Of a stretch of DNA of 64,000 nucleotides, positions 61,299 through 64,000 are shown piece by piece. Position 1 is the first letter of the stretch; every line of letters starts with the position of its first letter. The stretch covers positions 1 through 64,000 of the forward strand of contig NZ_JACHOP010000012.1 of NCBI RefSeq assembly GCF_014199935.1. Reading direction: 5' to 3'. The notes below the pieces were generated by a model, which searched no databases, was not told the origin of the DNA, and saw only the letters and a list, made by a program, of their open reading frames with translations. The translations under genes were made by a program, and so were the position numbers. The DNA comes from Methylorubrum rhodinum. Its GTDB lineage: Bacteria; Pseudomonadota; Alphaproteobacteria; Rhizobiales; Beijerinckiaceae.

Positions 61299-64000
61299 AT
61301 GCGGTTCGAGCGGCGCTACACCACGGCCGGCCAGTCCCCCTACGCTTCGATCGCCTTTCGCGAGGCGGTGAGCGAGATCCGCAACCCCGACGGCTCGGTC
61401 GTCTTCCGGCTCGCCGGCATCTCGGTGCCCGAGAGCTGGAGCCAGGTCGCCGCCGACGTGCTGGCGCAGAAGTATTTTCGCAAGGCCGGCGTCCCGGCCC
61501 GCCTGAAAAGGATCGAGGAGAACAGCGTTCCCTCGTTCCTATGGCGCTCGGTCCCCGACGAGGCCGCGCTCGCCGCGTTGCCCGAGGACGAGCGCTTCGT
61601 CTCCGAGATCTCCTCGACGCAGGTGTTCGATCGGCTGGCCGGCTGCTGGACCTATTGGGGCTGGAAGGGCGGCTACTTCTCCTCCGAGGAGGACGCCTCC
61701 GCGTTCCAAGACGAGTTGCGCTTCATGCTCGCCCGCCAGATGGTGGCGCCGAACTCGCCGCAATGGTTCAACACCGGCCTGCACTGGGCCTACGGCATCG
61801 ATGGTCCGAGCCAGGGCCACTATTACTGCGACTACCGCACCGGCGAACTCACCAAGTCGGCGTCAAGCTACGAGCACCCGCAGCCGCATGCCTGCTTCAT
61901 CCAGGGCGTGCAGGACGACCTCGTCAACGAGGGCGGCATCATGGACCTGTGGGTGCGCGAGGCGCGCCTGTTCAAGTACGGCTCCGGCACCGGCTCCAAC
62001 TTCTCGATGCTGCGTGCGGAAAACGAGAAGCTCGGCGGCGGCGGCAAGTCGTCGGGCCTGATGTCGTTCCTCAAGATCGGCGACCGCGCGGCGGGCGCGA
62101 TCAAGTCCGGCGGCACGACGCGACGCGCCGCCAAGATGGTGATCGTCGATATCGACCACCCGGACATCGAGGCCTTCATCGACTGGAAGGTGAAGGAGGA
62201 GCAGAAGGTCGCTGCCCTCGTCACCGGCTCCAAGGTCGTCTCCAAGCACCTCACCGCGGTGATGAAGGCCTGCACTCAGTGCGAGGCCGAGGGCGACGCC
62301 TGCTTCGATCCCGAGCGCAACCCGGCGCTCAAGCGCGAGATCAAGGCCGCCCGCAAGGCGATGGTGCCCGACGCCTACATCAAGCGCGTGGTGCAATTCG
62401 CCAAGCAGGGCTTCGTCAAGATCGAATTCCCGGTCTATGACACCGATTGGGATTCGGAAGCCTACCTCACCGTCGCCGGCCAGAACTCCAACAACTCGGT
62501 CTCCCTGACCGACGAGTTCTTGCGCGCGGTGGCAGCCGACGAGGATTGGGCGCTCACCGCCCGCACCACAGGCAAGGTCACCAAGACCGTGAAGGCCCGC
62601 GAGCTGTGGGAAAAGATCGGTGAGGCCGCCTGGGCGTCGGCCGATCCGGGCCTGCACTTCAACACGACGATGAACGACTGGCACACCTGCCCGACCGGTG
62701 GGCGGATCCGGGCCTCGAACCCGTGCTCCGAGTACATGTTCCTCGACGACACCGCCTGCAACCTGGCCTCGGCCAACCTGCTGACGATGTACGACCGCGC
62801 CACGAAGCATTTCGACGTGGAGGCGTTCGAGCACCTCAACCGCCTCTGGACGGTGGTGCTCGAGATCTCGGTGATGATGGCGCAGTTCCCGTCGAAGGAG
62901 ATCGCCGAGCTCTCCTACAAGTACCGCACGCTGGGCCTCGGCTACGCCAATATCGGCGGCCTGCTGATGACGATGGGCCTGCCCTACGATTCCGATAAGG
63001 GCCGGGCGCTCGCCGGGGCGCTGACTGCGATCATGACGGGCGTGGCCTACGCCACCTCCGCCGAGATGGCGAAGGAACTCGGCACCTTCTCGGAATACCC
63101 GCAGAACGCCGCCCACATGCTGCGGGTGATCCGCAACCACCGCCGCGCGGCCCACGGCGAGGCCCAGGGCTACGAGGGCCTCAACGTCGCCCCCGTGCCG
63201 CTCGACCACGCCAACATCCCGCAGGGCGATCTCGGCGCGCACGCCAGGGCGGCCTGGGATCGGGCGCTGAGCCTCGGCGAGCAGCACGGCTACCGCAACG
63301 CGCAGGCCACCGTGATCGCGCCGACCGGCACGATCGGCCTCGTGATGGATTGCGACACCACCGGCATCGAGCCCGACTTCGCCCTGGTGAAGTTCAAGAA
63401 GCTCGCGGGCGGCGGCTACTTCAAGATCATCAACCAGGCGGCGCCCGACGCCCTGCGGGCGCTCGGCTACCGCGAGGCCGAGATCGCCGAGATCGAGGCC
63501 TACGCCGTCGGCCACGGCTCGATGGGTCAGGCGCCCGCGATCAACCCCGGTTCGCTTCGCGCCAAGGGCTTTTCGGATGAGAAGATCGCGGCGGTGGAAG
63601 CCGGCCTACGTTCAGCCTTCGACATCAAGTTCGTGTTCAACCGCTGGACGCTCGGCGACGACTTCTTGAAGGACACCCTCAAGGTGCCCGCCGAGAAGCT
63701 GGCCGACCCGACCTTCGAGTTGCTGCCCTTCCTCGGCTTCTCCAAGAAGGACATCGAGGCCGCCAACACCCATGTCTGCGGGGCGATGACGCTGGAGGGC
63801 GCGCCGTTCCTCAAGCGTGAGCACTACGCGGTGTTCGATTGCGCCAACCCGTGCGGACGCACCGGCAAGCGCTACCTCTCGGTCGAGAGCCACATCCGCA
63901 TGATGGCGGCGGCACAGCCCTTCATCTCGGGGGCGATCTCCAAGACCATCAACATGCCCAACGATGCCACGGTGGAGGACTGCAAGGCCGCCTACCTGAT
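61299..64000 (+). CDS. nrdJ: Adenosylcobalamin-dependent ribonucleotide reductase (partial)
   Basis: Class II reductase, making deoxyribonucleotides with coenzyme B12 and without oxygen or a second subunit. The window holds the first 900 codons; the gene runs off the edge. [20 protein letters not shown] begins the protein, [16 protein letters not shown] is conserved, [21 protein letters not shown] holds the active-site N-x-C-x-E triad, and [23 protein letters not shown] is the phosphate-binding region. A GGGGAA ribosome site precedes the ATG at 61299. Confidence 0.95.
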   Translation, partial: MRFERRYTTAGQSPYASIAFREAVSEIRNPDGSVVFRLAGISVPESWSQVAADVLAQKYFRKAGVPARLKRIEENSVPSFLWRSVPDEAALAALPEDERFVSEISSTQVFDRLAGCWTYWGWKGGYFSSEEDASAFQDELRFMLARQMVAPNSPQWFNTGLHWAYGIDGPSQGHYYCDYRTGELTKSASSYEHPQPHACFIQGVQDDLVNEGGIMDLWVREARLFKYGSGTGSNFSMLRAENEKLGGGGKSSGLMSFLKIGDRAAGAIKSGGTTRRAAKMVIVDIDHPDIEAFIDWKVKEEQKVAALVTGSKVVSKHLTAVMKACTQCEAEGDACFDPERNPALKREIKAARKAMVPDAYIKRVVQFAKQGFVKIEFPVYDTDWDSEAYLTVAGQNSNNSVSLTDEFLRAVAADEDWALTARTTGKVTKTVKARELWEKIGEAAWASADPGLHFNTTMNDWHTCPTGGRIRASNPCSEYMFLDDTACNLASANLLTMYDRATKHFDVEAFEHLNRLWTVVLEISVMMAQFPSKEIAELSYKYRTLGLGYANIGGLLMTMGLPYDSDKGRALAGALTAIMTGVAYATSAEMAKELGTFSEYPQNAAHMLRVIRNHRRAAHGEAQGYEGLNVAPVPLDHANIPQGDLGAHARAAWDRALSLGEQHGYRNAQATVIAPTGTIGLVMDCDTTGIEPDFALVKFKKLAGGGYFKIINQAAPDALRALGYREAEIAEIEAYAVGHGSMGQAPAINPGSLRAKGFSDEKIAAVEAGLRSAFDIKFVFNRWTLGDDFLKDTLKVPAEKLADPTFELLPFLGFSKKDIEAANTHVCGAMTLEGAPFLKREHYAVFDCANPCGRTGKRYLSVESHIRMMAAAQPFISGAISKTINMPNDATVEDCKAAYL

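Overview
The window is GC-rich, densely packed chromosomal DNA from an alphaproteobacterium of the Hyphomicrobiales (Rhizobiales). It most resembles Methylobacterium/Methylorubrum. The reasons are the full 14-gene nuo operon running on into birA, rnj and methylmalonyl-CoA epimerase, the alphaproteobacterial complex I accessory subunit NDUFA12 with a DUF2155 gene nearby, a B12-dependent ribonucleotide reductase, GTTC-N7-GTTC type SOS boxes, and many intergenic palindromic repeats. The genus is an inference; no database search was run.

Layout. 1-4570: an HWE-type multi-PAS sensor kinase and a single-domain response regulator lie between an IS right end (1-98) and an internally deleted IS copy (4090-4470). 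4595-10190: parC, recO, a small lipoprotein, a ChaC-like cyclotransferase and a lytic transglycosylase. 10552-11649: a stand-alone protein with an HsdR-N nuclease-like domain. 11844-19206 (- strand): dnaE, a 34-residue membrane protein behind an SOS box, lolD, lolC and proS. 19207-21519: a promoter-terminator pair bracketing a likely small RNA, a sugar MFS transporter and a DUF1467 membrane protein. 21725-40768 (- strand): nuoA to nuoN followed by birA, rnj and mce, with an extra secreted-protein gene between nuoD and nuoE, a nuoE with a long C-terminal extension, and a likely internal promoter before nuoJ. 41239-41315: tRNA-Asp. 41470-45023: a glycosyltransferase-methyltransferase fusion, a CAP-domain lipoprotein and a pseudoazurin. 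45513-57094 (+ strand): carB, greA, a small secreted protein, an ELM1-like protein, trxB, a LysR regulator, aroQ-accB-accC and aat. 57101-60801: a TetR regulator divergent from a DUF4188 gene, then DUF2155, a beta-propeller protein and NDUFA12. 61299-64000: the start of nrdJ, cut by the window edge.

How the genes fit together. Most of the window is core metabolism: respiration (complex I and a blue copper protein), replication and repair (dnaE, parC, recO, nrdJ), fatty-acid and biotin chemistry (birA supplies biotin to AccB; accBC), propionyl-CoA handling (mce), lipoprotein export (lolCD) and RNA turnover (rnj).

The observations most worth following are the SOS-controlled 34-residue membrane protein next to dnaE, the palindromic repeats read in frame inside birA and the TetR gene, the candidate sRNA at 19593-19742, the lone HsdR-N protein, the extra gene inside the nuo operon, and the candidate NrdR boxes before nrdJ.
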